From the NCBI GenBank assembly GCA_030144965.1, contig JAMPUU010000024.1:248001-312000 (forward strand): a stretch of 64,000 bases of DNA. The letters run 5' to 3'. The notes under the pieces are model-generated. The model was not told the origin of the DNA, did no database searches, and saw only the letters and a program-made list of their open reading frames with translations. This document shows positions 28,382 to 37,814 of this stretch, piece by piece. The stretch's first letter is position 1, and each line of letters starts with the position of its first letter. The position numbers were made by a program, and so were the translations under genes. This DNA comes from Nitrospira sp. BO4. GTDB lineage: Bacteria; Nitrospirota; Nitrospiria; Nitrospirales; Nitrospiraceae.

Positions 28382-30163
28382 CTACCGTATACTCCGGTAC
28401 CTGTTGGTGATCGGCATCCGCCGATCTTTGCCGAAGGCGCGAGGGGTGATCTTGACACCGATGGGTGCCTGACGGCGCTTGAACTCGCTGCTATCGACCA
28501 TCTTCATCACGCGAGCCACCGTGGCGCGATCAAACCCTGCTTCGACGATTTCATCGAGTGATCGGTCTTCTTCCACATATGCCTGAAGGATGGGATCGAG
28601 AACCCCATACGGGGGCAGCGTATCTTCGTCCTTCTGATTGGGTTTGAGTTCGGCACTCGGTGGCCGGTCCAGTGTGCGTTTGGGAATCACTGGTGACGGA
28701 TCACGACCATTTCTGAACTTCGCCAGGTCATAGACCATCGTCTTCGGCACATCCTTGATGACGGCAAACCCGCCGGCCATATCACCGTAAAGAGTCGCAT
28801 ATCCCACGCTCAGCTCGCTCTTATTCCCAGTGGTCAGAACCACATGACCGAACTTATTGGATATCGCCATGAGGATATTGCCGCGAATGCGCGCCTGAAG
28901 GTTTTCCTCTGTCGCGTCTGCCTCGCGGTCGCCGAATGACGGAGCCAACGACTGTCGATACGCCTCAAACGTCGGAGTAATCGGAATGACGTTCAAGTCG
29001 ATGCCGAGGCACTGCGCAAGGCCCACAGCATCCTCTTCGCTCTCATGCGATGTATAGGGAGACGGCATGAACACCCCGAGGACGTTTGTGGTCCCAAGCG
29101 CGTCCACGGCCACCGCCGCGGTCAATGCTGAATCAACCCCCCCGCTCAGCCCAATGACGACCCGCCTGAACCCATTCTTGCTGACATAGTCCTTCACAGC
29201 CAGTACCAGAGCTTGGTAGACTTCTTGGACCTCGCCCAAAGGCTCTGCCAAACCCGGTACGATTCGACCTCGTTTCTTCTTTGTCGCAGGCATGTTCACC
29301 GCGAGACGATCGACAATTGAAGCCACCTTTCCCGTCAATGCCCTCTTCCGTCCGTGAGTCCCGCGCCTGCGGGGAACGGCATCCACGTGTAAATCAGCCA
29401 CAAGCAACTCCTCCCGGAACGCGCCACAGCGTGCGATCACATTGCCGGATCGATCGAGAATTACACTATTCCCATCGAAGACCAACTCGTCTTGACCTCC
29501 AACCATATTCGTATAGGTCACGATGACTCCGCTTTCACGCGCTCGGGTCGCCAACATCTGCTCCCTCGAGCGGCTTTTACCGACGTGAAATGGAGAAGCA
29601 TTGATGTTGACGATCACCTCCGCCCCAGCCGTTGCTTGAACACGGGTGGGCCCTTGGGGGAGCCAAATGTCTTCGCAGATGTTCACACCGATCGTCGTTC
29701 CATTGACCACGAGCAACGGAAGCCTCCGCCCGGGGTGAAAATACCGGCTTTCGTCGAACACGCCATAGTTCGGCAAATACCGCTTGCTATAGCTGCCGAC
29801 CATCCTGCGATCGCCAATCAGCGCTGCCGCATTGGAGAGCGTATGCTGACGGGCTGAACCAATCGATGGCTGCGATGAACGTGAGTCACGTTGATCACCT
29901 CGCCCCACATAGCCGATTACGGCAACTAAGCCGCGACAAGCGGGGATGATCTCGTTCAGGGCACGTAGATTATCTTCCACAAACTGCGGCCTGAGCAGAA
30001 GATCTTCGGGAGGATAGCCTGTAATCGCCAGTTCAGGAAAGGCAACCAAGTCGGCCTTGGCTTTTTTCGCCTCGCCGAGCCAATACAAAATCCGATGAAC
30101 ATTGCCATTCAAATCCCCGACAGCAGGGTTCATTTGTGCCATCGCGATCCGTAATACCTTCAT
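28382..30163 (-). CDS. nadE: Glutamine-dependent NAD+ synthetase
   Basis: Final step of NAD synthesis, amidating deamido-NAD. The 593-residue two-domain protein has an N-terminal nitrilase-type glutaminase (about 1-280: Glu in FPELAITGYPPEDLL, Lys in YSKRYLPNYGVFDE, Cys in GVNICEDIW) and a C-terminal synthetase (about 310-593: GLSGGVDSALTA PP-loop, TTGNKSELSVGYATLYGDMAGG). All catalytic residues are present, so it can use glutamine. ATG at 30163 follows TGGAGTG. Upstream aroB is 118 nt away. Confidence 0.97.
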   Translation of the reverse strand: MKVLRIAMAQMNPAVGDLNGNVHRILYWLGEAKKAKADLVAFPELAITGYPPEDLLLRPQFVEDNLRALNEIIPACRGLVAVIGYVGRGDQRDSRSSQPSIGSARQHTLSNAAALIGDRRMVGSYSKRYLPNYGVFDESRYFHPGRRLPLLVVNGTTIGVNICEDIWLPQGPTRVQATAGAEVIVNINASPFHVGKSRSREQMLATRARESGVIVTYTNMVGGQDELVFDGNSVILDRSGNVIARCGAFREELLVADLHVDAVPRRRGTHGRKRALTGKVASIVDRLAVNMPATKKKRGRIVPGLAEPLGEVQEVYQALVLAVKDYVSKNGFRRVVIGLSGGVDSALTAAVAVDALGTTNVLGVFMPSPYTSHESEEDAVGLAQCLGIDLNVIPITPTFEAYRQSLAPSFGDREADATEENLQARIRGNILMAISNKFGHVVLTTGNKSELSVGYATLYGDMAGGFAVIKDVPKTMVYDLAKFRNGRDPSPVIPKRTLDRPPSAELKPNQKDEDTLPPYGVLDPILQAYVEEDRSLDEIVEAGFDRATVARVMKMVDSSEFKRRQAPIGVKITPRAFGKDRRMPITNRYRSIR

Positions 30164-30281
30164 CGCACTCCAGTCGACCGGGATTATGACACTGAAAAAT
30201 AATAGGCCATCTTACGATGAGGAGCTGTTCCCCTGAGCATGGCCCCGGCACAAGGAGGTTTCAGGTTGATCTCGGCATGAA

Positions 30282-31391
30282 TTATGTCGTCCGCGATGCC
30301 GCATACCACCGATCAAATACGCGCTTCTCTAACGGCGCTATCCGGACCTCTCCGATGCGCAACGGCCACACTCCAACAACCCGACCCTCCGATACTTTTT
30401 TATCATGAAGCATGGCCTTCCATATCTTCACGGGAGCCCACCGGGGTAGGCGGTCGCTTAGCCCCGCTTCCTTCACAAGGCTTCGAATCTCTTCGACGAC
30501 GTCACGGGCACACATACCCTGAAAACAAGCGAGGTCGGCTTCCTGGACCAATCCAATGCCGACAGCCTCCCCGTGGACAAGCGACTGATAGCCCCCTAAC
30601 GCTTCAAGCGCATGCCCGATTGTATGGCCATAGTTGAGGATGCGCCTCCGATCGGATTCTCGCTCATCCGCAGCGACCACTTCAGCTTTGATCTCACACG
30701 ATCGCTTCACCACCGTTGCGACGACATGAGGAGTTTGTTTCCGTAACTCCGGCATGTTTCGTTGCAGATAATCAAAGAACGGCGCGTCTGCGATGATGCC
30801 ATACTTCATCACCTCGGCAAGCCCCGCGACCCACTCACGCACGGGCAACGTCCGCAGCGTCGATGGATCGATCCATACGGCGCGTGGCTGGTAAAACGAG
30901 CCGATCAGATTTTTACCCAGCCGATGATCGACACCTGTCTTGCCTCCGACGCTGGAGTCCACCTGGGCGACAAGTGTCGTCGGGACTTGGACATACGAGA
31001 TGCCACGCTGGTAGATCGAGGCCGCAAACCCAGCCACGTCGCCTACGACTCCCCCTCCCAATGCCAAGAGGAGAGACGACCGTTCAAATCGATGACGTGC
31101 CAACACATCGAGAATGTGTTCCACCGTCTTCAGTGTTTTGGAGCGTTCTCCTGGAGAGAACACGATCGGAATGGGTTCAATCCCGCACCGCCTGATCGCC
31201 TCGCACGTGTGCTTCAAATAGTGCCGCGCCACATTCCGATCAGTGACAATTCCTACTTTTCCTTTCACTCCCTGCTTCTTCAACTCCCGCCCGAGCCGCT
31301 CCAAAATCCCGGTCTGGATGATGATCTCGTAGCTTCTTTCAGCTAGGGAAACAGTAACCGTCGAAGCTGGAGTCATTTCGTCACTCTGCAT
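30282..31391 (-). CDS. aroB: 3-dehydroquinate synthase
   Basis: Second step of the shikimate pathway; NAD- and metal-dependent. The 369-residue protein shows the NAD-binding GGGVVGDVAGFAAS, VPTTLVAQVDSSVGGKTGVD, the metal ligands in GLAEVMKYG and the RRILNYGHTIGHALEA and HGEAVGIGL stretches. Start at 31391 or the internal Met at 31376; neither has a strong ribosome site. aroB commonly follows pilQ, as here, but a hairpin and 229 nt separate them, so a separate promoter is likely. Confidence 0.97.
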   Translation of the reverse strand: MQSDEMTPASTVTVSLAERSYEIIIQTGILERLGRELKKQGVKGKVGIVTDRNVARHYLKHTCEAIRRCGIEPIPIVFSPGERSKTLKTVEHILDVLARHRFERSSLLLALGGGVVGDVAGFAASIYQRGISYVQVPTTLVAQVDSSVGGKTGVDHRLGKNLIGSFYQPRAVWIDPSTLRTLPVREWVAGLAEVMKYGIIADAPFFDYLQRNMPELRKQTPHVVATVVKRSCEIKAEVVAADERESDRRRILNYGHTIGHALEALGGYQSLVHGEAVGIGLVQEADLACFQGMCARDVVEEIRSLVKEAGLSDRLPRWAPVKIWKAMLHDKKVSEGRVVGVWPLRIGEVRIAPLEKRVFDRWYAASRTT

Positions 31392-31562
31392 ATTTGGGAG
31401 AGACAGAAGATCATGTCATTTCCATCCCGGAATGATGCCTCACACATCACAAGGGGCTGGCATGGTAACACAGCCCCGCCAAAACTCAAATGATGGTCAT
31501 TTCCAGTTTGGTGCTCAGCCCTGGATGGTGTTGAAGGGGACCCGGTGGGATAAGAGCAAGAG

Positions 31563-31590
31563 CATGGCGGCGCCTTTCGCCGCCGCCATG
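31563..31590 (-). terminator. Strong GC hairpin between pilQ and aroB
   Basis: CATGGCGGCG and CGCCGCCATG form a 10-bp stem around an 8-nt loop, about 30 nt after the pilQ stop. The minus strand then reads CTCTTGCTCTTATC, which is T-rich but not a pure U-tract. Probably ends or attenuates the pil operon before aroB. Confidence 0.55.
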
Positions 31591-31620
31591 TTCTTGCTGA
31601 TCACACGCTTGAGATGGTCG

Positions 31621-33600
31621 CTAGGTCTTGATGATGCTCGGTGTGAGGAAGATGAGCAACTCTTGTTTCCCGACCGATTCAGACTTGTTTTTGAACAACC
31701 AGCCTAGAACCGGCATGCGAGAGAGATAGGGAACACCTTGCACATTGTTGGCTTGTGTATCGACGAACACTCCGCCGATCACCATTGTTTCGCCATCCCT
31801 GACAATCACCTGAGTGGTGGCTTCTCGTCGATCAATACTCGGCCCGGCCGGGTTGCTCCGTGCGCCGACGGCATTACGAGTTGCCCGTACGCGCATCAGG
31901 ATTCGTTTCGCCTCTTCCCTCGGGTCGCGCGAGGTGATCTGCGGCGTGACGTTCAACTCCAAGTTCGCATCGACAAATGTCGTTTGTGTGCCTTGCAAGG
32001 ATGTTGTTTGAAACGGAATCGATTCGCCCTGTGAGATTTTCGCTTCCCGCTTGTCCAGTGTGGTGATCTTCGGTGCTGCGATCACCTTGGTCAAACCAAG
32101 CAACTCTCCGGCTGAGAGCCGCATATCCAAGGCGAAATCGCCACCAAGCTTTCCAAAGGTCCAGCCAATCGAGGGGACGGCTGGTAACCCACCGACCTGG
32201 GCCGGCAAGTTGACCAGAAAGGACCGATCGATCGTATTGCTTCCCGTTCCGGCAATCTGCCCGAATGGACCGGTAAGGCTCGAGAGGGCAAAGAAATCGG
32301 TGGGTGTGCGATTACCTGCTTGGAAGCCCCACTGAATGCCGAGTCCTCTCGCATACACGGTGTCAGCTTGAACGATGCGCGCTTCAATCTGAACCTGAGG
32401 AACTTCCAGATCCAGCCCTTCCACAAGCTGCTTAAGGATAGTCAACTTGGATTCCGTGTCCCGCACGACCAATGCGTTACTTCCTGCATTAAACTGCATG
32501 AGGCCGCGCGGGCTTAGGTTCTGCCGGAGCGACTGCATGAGTTCCTGCGCCTGAAGATTCCTGATATAAAAGACGCGGTCGACGAGTTCCTCGGCCTTGG
32601 TCTTGGCATCCTTCGCCCGTGCTTCTTCATCCTGCTGCTTCGCAAGATTCGCCAGCGAATCTACCCACACAATGCTCCCTTGACGAATCATGCCAAGCCC
32701 GTTCATCTTCAAGAGCATGTCCAACGCTTGGTCCCATGGCACACTCACCATCTTCATCGTGACTTTCGACTTGACGCCTTCTCCCACGACGATGTTGAAG
32801 CCGCTGACTTCCGCAATCAATCGGAGAATGTTGGTAATGTCAGCTTGCTGAAAATCGAGCGAGATGCGCCGACCTACGAATCGCGTTTGTCCTACCACAA
32901 GGTCATCGGATCGGTCGTCCTTCTCGGCAGGAGCGCTTTCCCCCGCCATCTGCACCCGCTGCACTTTGAACTGAGGCTGTGCCGGGCTGACAATTCTCGC
33001 CGCCCTTCTGACCACATGGTCTCCAGATTCAAACAGAGCTTTGCGGGCTCGAGGAACGATTGAAACGCTTTCCTCCCTCTCCAATTTCGCAGCAACCACC
33101 AAAGGTACTTTCCGTTCGCTCGGTTTCAGGGTCACCAGGACGTTATTGTCTTCGCGCGAGAGAGAAAAGACCGGCCGTTCCGGTACGTCGAACACCAACC
33201 GGACCTTATCGGCATGATGCCCTACTCTGATCTTCTTCAGCAGGTAATGGTCGGCGCGCACCACGGATCGTCTGAGGGTGGACGATACGGCTGGAATATC
33301 AATGATCAACCGAGACTCATCCAAAAAGTTGGCCTCGGGGAATAACTGACCGTCACCGGCGATAACAACCGTCACCGAGTCAGCTTCATGGTGCACATCA
33401 ATTGCGGTCACGGCTTGTGCAAGCAATCGCAGAGTAGGCTTTTCTGCCCGCGCCACATCACTCCGCTTCATCACGCCGCTCTCTTCGGCACCAACAGCCG
33501 TATCTGTACAGATAATCAGAGCGGCGAGCGACAGCCACAAGGCTCCGATGAAACATCCAGCTGTCAGGAAGCTATCTGTGCGACAAAATAGTGGTTTCAT
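31621..33600 (-). CDS. pilQ: Type IV pilus secretin PilQ
   Basis: Outer-membrane multimeric pore through which type IV pili exit. The 659-residue protein has a signal-like N-terminus (residues about 12-37), an AMIN-type domain (about 65-160, ANFLDESRLIIDIPAV...IRVGHHADKVRLVFDVP), a secretin N-module with RRISLDFQQADITNILRLIAEVSGFNIVV, and the secretin domain with VQIEARIVQADTVYARGLGIQWG and the C-terminal VPYLSRMPVLGWLFKNKSE. Start overlaps the pilP stop (ATGA). Last gene of pilMNOPQ. Confidence 0.96.
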   Translation of the reverse strand: MKPLFCRTDSFLTAGCFIGALWLSLAALIICTDTAVGAEESGVMKRSDVARAEKPTLRLLAQAVTAIDVHHEADSVTVVIAGDGQLFPEANFLDESRLIIDIPAVSSTLRRSVVRADHYLLKKIRVGHHADKVRLVFDVPERPVFSLSREDNNVLVTLKPSERKVPLVVAAKLEREESVSIVPRARKALFESGDHVVRRAARIVSPAQPQFKVQRVQMAGESAPAEKDDRSDDLVVGQTRFVGRRISLDFQQADITNILRLIAEVSGFNIVVGEGVKSKVTMKMVSVPWDQALDMLLKMNGLGMIRQGSIVWVDSLANLAKQQDEEARAKDAKTKAEELVDRVFYIRNLQAQELMQSLRQNLSPRGLMQFNAGSNALVVRDTESKLTILKQLVEGLDLEVPQVQIEARIVQADTVYARGLGIQWGFQAGNRTPTDFFALSSLTGPFGQIAGTGSNTIDRSFLVNLPAQVGGLPAVPSIGWTFGKLGGDFALDMRLSAGELLGLTKVIAAPKITTLDKREAKISQGESIPFQTTSLQGTQTTFVDANLELNVTPQITSRDPREEAKRILMRVRATRNAVGARSNPAGPSIDRREATTQVIVRDGETMVIGGVFVDTQANNVQGVPYLSRMPVLGWLFKNKSESVGKQELLIFLTPSIIKT

Positions 33601-34223
33601 TCTGATCCCTCTTTGGGATGAAGGAGCTTGACATATTCGCGCTCCTGCTTAGTGCCATACACATCCGTGAACCGCTCTTGGACAATGATGCCACGCTCGG
33701 TAATGGCGCTGACCACTCCGTTGTTCTGCCCGATCCTCGTCCCTCGCCGAACGGTATACCCATGCCCCTCAGGAGTCTGCACCATAGCCGTATAGCCGTA
33801 GGCTCCCCATACAACGGCAATAAGGTTGAGCTCCGTCAGCGTCACCCGCTGTAATGGCGGAAGAGAGGAATCGGTTTTTCCAGGCTGAAGCTCCTGGATG
33901 ATGGGGGCGAATGGATCTCGCCGACCCGAAGGGTCATACCCAGACCCAGCCACACCATCCGTTAATGGCAACTGGGAAGGCGCCTGAGCATTGACGCCCA
34001 TCGATGGGGCTTCCATAGCCGGCGGAGTGGTCCGTGGGACTTCCGGATCGGGAGACATTTTGATGGTGTTGTGCCTCATCGGGGCGACTTGTCCAGGAAT
34101 GGCAGATGGCTCAGCTTGAGCTGCCAGACTCCCGAAAAGGATGCTCCACGAGAAGGCTGTGCCGACACCGACTGCCACGGAATATCTCCAAGCCTTCTTC
34201 TCGCTGAGATCCAATTGACGCAT
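33597..34223 (-). CDS. pilP: Type IV pilus inner-membrane/periplasmic protein PilP
   Basis: Links the PilN/PilO inner-membrane pair to PilQ. The 208-residue protein has a hydrophobic segment (about 15-36), a Pro-rich spacer and the PilP domain with GRRDPFAPII, LQRVTLTELNLIAVVWG, AMVQTPEGHGYTVRRGTRIG and EREYVKL. Classical PilP is a lipoprotein, but this one has no Cys in its leader, so it is either released to the periplasm or anchored by the N-terminal helix. 14 nt after pilO. Confidence 0.92.
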   Translation of the reverse strand: MRQLDLSEKKAWRYSVAVGVGTAFSWSILFGSLAAQAEPSAIPGQVAPMRHNTIKMSPDPEVPRTTPPAMEAPSMGVNAQAPSQLPLTDGVAGSGYDPSGRRDPFAPIIQELQPGKTDSSLPPLQRVTLTELNLIAVVWGAYGYTAMVQTPEGHGYTVRRGTRIGQNNGVVSAITERGIIVQERFTDVYGTKQEREYVKLLHPKEGSE

Positions 34224-34237
34224 GGTTTCGCGATCCC

Positions 34238-34876
34238 CTATTTGCCGGCTTGGGCCACTTTGGGAGCGTTTGCCGATGCTCCGGAAACGGGCTTTTCTTG
34301 CGGCGCAGCATATGCGATCAGGTCAAACGTTGTTTGCGACACAATCCGCCCTTGTTCGATTTTCGGAGAGCCCATCCTCAGGCCCGATACCGTAACAATC
34401 CGAGGTAGTCGATTGATACGGTCGAAAAACAGCGCGGCCGTATGATAGACACCCGACACTTCGACATTAACCGGCATTTTGACAAAGAGCTTTGACGGAT
34501 CTTCAGTCTGAGCGCCGGGTTTCCACAGTTTGATATCGAGCCCCAAACGCACCCCTAAGTCGGACACTTGCTTCAACAGCATGATCGCTTCTTCCTCCGG
34601 CGGGAGGCGCTCTTTCTTTTTGGCCAATTCGATTTCAAGCTGTTTATTGGCTGCGACTAATTCATCGAGATGTTTCACCTTGATCGTGAGGGTTTGAATT
34701 TCACTCTCCAACCCGGAGTTTTCAGCTTCGATGGCCACAATGGCTGCGGACTTCGGCTCTACGATATAGAAATAGAAACCGGCAACCATGCCGCCGACCA
34801 GGAGGAACAAGAGGGCAGCCTTTTGCGCAGCCGGCACATTGCGAAGCGCATCGAGATTGAGTTGGGGTAACGCCAT
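34238..34876 (-). CDS. pilO: Type IV pilus assembly protein PilO
   Basis: Bitopic inner-membrane protein pairing with PilN. The 212-residue protein has one membrane helix (about 18-37, ALLFLLVGGMVAGFYFYIV), a coiled coil (about 45-90, ESEIQTLTIKVKHLDELVAANKQLEIELAKKKERLP) and a ferredoxin-like C-terminal domain (VNVEVSGVYHTAALFFDRINRLPRIVTV). Two nt after pilN. Assignment rests on architecture plus the pilMNOPQ order. Confidence 0.93.
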   Translation of the reverse strand: MALPQLNLDALRNVPAAQKAALLFLLVGGMVAGFYFYIVEPKSAAIVAIEAENSGLESEIQTLTIKVKHLDELVAANKQLEIELAKKKERLPPEEEAIMLLKQVSDLGVRLGLDIKLWKPGAQTEDPSKLFVKMPVNVEVSGVYHTAALFFDRINRLPRIVTVSGLRMGSPKIEQGRIVSQTTFDLIAYAAPQEKPVSGASANAPKVAQAGK

Positions 34877-34878
34877 TC

Positions 34879-35433
34879 CTACCCTTTCAGACGAAAGGCC
34901 AACCGAAACTGGTACAGATTGATCTTGTTCTCGACCGCAGCTTTACTTTCCTGAAGGTTGATACCGGTAAAGTAATCCGTGCGGCGCAAATTGTTGACGA
35001 ATTCGACCACATCATCGTTTGTCAACGCTTTCCCCTCTAATTCGACCGCATCGGAAGACACGCCTAACTTTGTGAGCCATACTTTGAGCGGCTCTACGCT
35101 CTGACTCACATGATCGAGAACTTTCACCGGTCCCATTCTTGATTGCTCAAGCTGATCTATGATCCGGTTCTTGTCTTCAAGCAGCTTTTTCCTTTGCTCG
35201 AAATCGTGGACTTGCTTGACCTGCTCTTTCAGCTGAGCAACTTGCTTTTCCTTGTCCCGTTTGTCCTCTTGCCGAGCTTCCAGTTCGCTATCCAAGGACG
35301 CTGAATACCACCAACAGCCGGCTAGCGTGACCAGGATCACCCCGACACCGAGCAGCACCTGCGCACGGACGTCGTATTGGGGCTTTGCTGATCTTCCCTT
35401 GGGCCCGCCGGGAAGGAGGTTAATGCGAATCAT
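34879..35433 (-). CDS. pilN: Type IV pilus assembly protein PilN
   Basis: Binds PilM through its cytoplasmic N-terminus, MIRINLLPGGPKG, which matches the conserved INLLP motif. Then one membrane helix (about 27-46), a coiled coil (about 52-95) and a periplasmic domain (VWLTKLGVSSDAVELEGKALTNDDVVEFVNNLRRTDYFTGI). 184 residues, normal size. Its ATG overlaps the pilM stop (ATGA). Confidence 0.94.
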   Translation of the reverse strand: MIRINLLPGGPKGRSAKPQYDVRAQVLLGVGVILVTLAGCWWYSASLDSELEARQEDKRDKEKQVAQLKEQVKQVHDFEQRKKLLEDKNRIIDQLEQSRMGPVKVLDHVSQSVEPLKVWLTKLGVSSDAVELEGKALTNDDVVEFVNNLRRTDYFTGINLQESKAAVENKINLYQFRLAFRLKG

Positions 35434-36536
35434 CTGTCACCCACCGCTCTCAAAGCCAGACCGATGCCGACGGCTGCAGATGGAGCCAGCTCAGCCAGTA
35501 GGTCAGGGTCGACGCCACACCCCGAAACATCAATCTCGCCGAATGGATCAGCCAATTCCACCGGAAGTTGCATGCGATCACCGAGCTGCTGAATCAATCC
35601 CTTGGCCCTCGCTACGCCGCCACAGACCAGAACACGATTGAGCTCTGAGTCGGCGGTCGATGTCTTGAAATAATCCACCGTCCGGGCGATCTCCGACGCG
35701 ACCTCTGCATTCACACTGTCTATGACATTGTTGAGCGACGGCCCGCCCGCATCACTCCCTCGGTCTTTTTTCTTACTCTCTTCGGCTTCTTCAAACGACA
35801 GTCCGATCTCCCGCTGTATAGCCTCGGTGTACCGGTTCCCTCCCAATGCGATATCTCGAGTAAACAAGGAAGACCCCGCGCGGATGATATTCACATTCAT
35901 CACGCTCGCGCCAAGATTCACCAGAGCCGTCGTTTCTTCCTGTGCCATCGGATAATTAATCGCGTGCATATTTTCAATTGCGAAGGCATCGACATCCATG
36001 ACCATTGGAATCAGTCCGGCGGACTTGACCAGTTCGGTCAGTTCATTGATTTTGTCCTTCTTTGCAGCAACAAGAATCACCGCCATATCCCCTTGTCCGT
36101 CACCAGACGCATCCGATGGCAGAACATGAAAGTCGATGTTCACCTCGTTGATGTCGAAGGGGATATACTGTTCAGCCGCCAATTTTACCTGTCCTTCCAA
36201 CTCGTCATCCGGCATCGGCGGCAAGCTGATCTTCTTCACAATGACGGCATGCCCTGAGATCGAGATCGCGACATGCTTGTTCTTGACGTTGGCTTCATCG
36301 AATAATTCCTGAATAGCCGAGACCACACGACCTTCGTCCATAACGGTCCCGTCGACTATCACCTCCGGCTCAAGCGGCTTCACGCCGAACTTTTGAAGAA
36401 AGTACCGTCCCTTACTTTCTTTAAGCTGGGCAACCTTGATCGCACTCGATCCGATATCAAGCCCCACCAATTGCCGGCGAGGAGTCAGCATCGCAATGAT
36501 GTCGGTTTCTACGAGCTTTTTAAACGAAGTCAGCAT
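35430..36536 (-). CDS. pilM: Type IV pilus assembly ATPase-like protein PilM
   Basis: Actin-like cytoplasmic protein that binds PilN. The 368-residue protein shows LVGLDIGSSAIKVAQLK (phosphate 1 region), the PilM helix QVKLAAEQYIPFDINEVNIDFHVL, ALVNLGASVMNVNII, FTRDIALGGNRYTEAIQ and LVCGGVARAKGLIQ. Start at 36536 is preceded by AGGT; an internal Met at 36491 is nearer the conserved core. Follows the small HTH gene by 15 nt. Confidence 0.95.
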   Translation of the reverse strand: MLTSFKKLVETDIIAMLTPRRQLVGLDIGSSAIKVAQLKESKGRYFLQKFGVKPLEPEVIVDGTVMDEGRVVSAIQELFDEANVKNKHVAISISGHAVIVKKISLPPMPDDELEGQVKLAAEQYIPFDINEVNIDFHVLPSDASGDGQGDMAVILVAAKKDKINELTELVKSAGLIPMVMDVDAFAIENMHAINYPMAQEETTALVNLGASVMNVNIIRAGSSLFTRDIALGGNRYTEAIQREIGLSFEEAEESKKKDRGSDAGGPSLNNVIDSVNAEVASEIARTVDYFKTSTADSELNRVLVCGGVARAKGLIQQLGDRMQLPVELADPFGEIDVSGCGVDPDLLAELAPSAAVGIGLALRAVGDR

Positions 36537-36551
36537 GCGTTACCTGTCACT

Positions 36552-36782
36552 CTACACGACGGTTTTCCTGGCACGAATAACTTTCTCAATTTCATCCACA
36601 TTCTTTCGCGTATACAGCCGCCAATTTCTCCAATCACGAGCCGGCTGAGTGATAACTCCCTCTCGTTCCCAGCGAAAGAGCGTGGCCTTCGAAATATCGA
36701 ATAAGTCGCATATCTCATATGCTTTGAAGCCTGTCTGTTTTGAGTACTGCGTAAGTCGTTTCACTTCCGTATTTACACCCAT
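36552..36782 (-). CDS. Small MerR-like helix-turn-helix DNA-binding protein
   Basis: A 76-residue protein consisting of one MerR-type winged helix: AYEICDLFDISKATLFRWEREGVIT (recognition region) and NWRLYTRKNVDEIEKVI (wing and following helix). There is no effector or dimerisation coiled coil, so it is a stand-alone HTH. First gene of the pil operon, directly behind its promoter and 15 nt before pilM, which makes it a candidate autoregulator. Could also be an excisionase-like or nucleoid protein. Ribosome site is weak. Confidence 0.75.
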   Translation of the reverse strand: MGVNTEVKRLTQYSKQTGFKAYEICDLFDISKATLFRWEREGVITQPARDWRNWRLYTRKNVDEIEKVIRARKTVV

Positions 36783-36810
36783 TCATCGGCTTTTGTTGAT
36801 CACAAAGGTA

Positions 36811-36838
36811 AGTATAGTCAATATGCTCTACCTGTCAA
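36811..36838 (-). promoter_or_regulatory. Near-consensus sigma-70 promoter of the pil operon
   Basis: Minus-strand TTGACA (36833-36838), 16 nt, TATACT (36811-36816), ending about 28 nt before the small HTH gene. Two direct copies of CGGCTTTTG (36787-36795 and 36844-36852 on the plus strand) flank it and could be regulator half-sites. Confidence 0.82.
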
Positions 36839-36899
36839 GGAAACGGCTTTTGGAGGGCGATCACGGAAGGAACACGATTGCTGCCAACCCGGCAACAAC

Positions 36900-37766
36900 C
36901 TATGTTTTATCAATATCTCGGTGCTTGAGCCCCACCTCATACCCCAAGGAGGCGAGGTGTTCGCTGAGACTCCTGGCAATCGCCACGGAGCGATGCCGTC
37001 CACCGGTGCACCCGATTGCGATCGTGAGATAACTACGCCGCTCTCGCTGAAATAGCGGCAGAAGGAACTTCAGTAACTGTTCGACATGTTCTAGGAAGGC
37101 AGTGGCATCCGGATCCGTCAGCACAAAGTGACGGATCCGTGGATCATCTCCGGAAAGTGGCTTGAGATCGGGCACAAAAAATGGGTTTTTCAGAAAGCGC
37201 ACATCGAATAACAGATCAATGTCGTATGGCACACCGAATTTGTACCCAAAACTCAGGAGTGAGATGATGAGCCGCCTGTCGGATGATTCCCTCTGGAACT
37301 CCCTGGCAAGCAGTTCACCGAGCTCATGCACCGTCAGATCGGAGGTATCGATGATACGATCAGCCCGCCGTCGAAGTTCGGCCATGCGCTCTTTTTCATA
37401 TCGAATACCATCCAGGACTGGAAGATTTGGCAAGAGGGGATGGGGCCGCCGGGATTCGGAGAAACGTCTGATCAATACCTCCTCACGAGCCTCGAAGAAG
37501 AGCAATTGAATGGCATGGCCAAGCGCTTTGACTCGTTCCAGGATTCCGACAAAATCCGAAAAAAACACACGTTCCCGTATATCGATACCAAGAGCGACAT
37601 TTGCAATTTCGCCATGCTGCTGATGACAAAGATCGACAAAGGTTGGAAGCAGAGCGGGAGGAAGATTGTCGATACAGAAATACCCGGCATCCTCAAATGC
37701 TTTGAGGGCATAGGATTTTCCAGATCCCGACAACCCGCTGATGATGACTAAATTGAGCCGAGCCAT
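36900..37766 (-). CDS. rapZ: RNase adapter protein RapZ
   Basis: Nucleotide-binding protein that in E. coli senses glucosamine-6-phosphate and directs RNase E to GlmZ. The 288-residue protein has Walker A GLSGSGKSYALKAFEDAGYFCIDNLPP, FFEAREEVLIRRFSESRRPHPL, SFGYKFGVPYDIDLLFDVRFLKNPF and the C-terminal IAIGCTGGRHRSVAIA. Full length. Last gene of the lpt-rpoN-hpf cluster, a conserved position. The role outside enterobacteria is unclear. Confidence 0.95.
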   Translation of the reverse strand: MARLNLVIISGLSGSGKSYALKAFEDAGYFCIDNLPPALLPTFVDLCHQQHGEIANVALGIDIRERVFFSDFVGILERVKALGHAIQLLFFEAREEVLIRRFSESRRPHPLLPNLPVLDGIRYEKERMAELRRRADRIIDTSDLTVHELGELLAREFQRESSDRRLIISLLSFGYKFGVPYDIDLLFDVRFLKNPFFVPDLKPLSGDDPRIRHFVLTDPDATAFLEHVEQLLKFLLPLFQRERRSYLTIAIGCTGGRHRSVAIARSLSEHLASLGYEVGLKHRDIDKT

Positions 37767-37814
37767 AGGTCCAGGATTGCCTCGACCGCTACCGAAGATA
37801 TCCGGATCAGGCTT

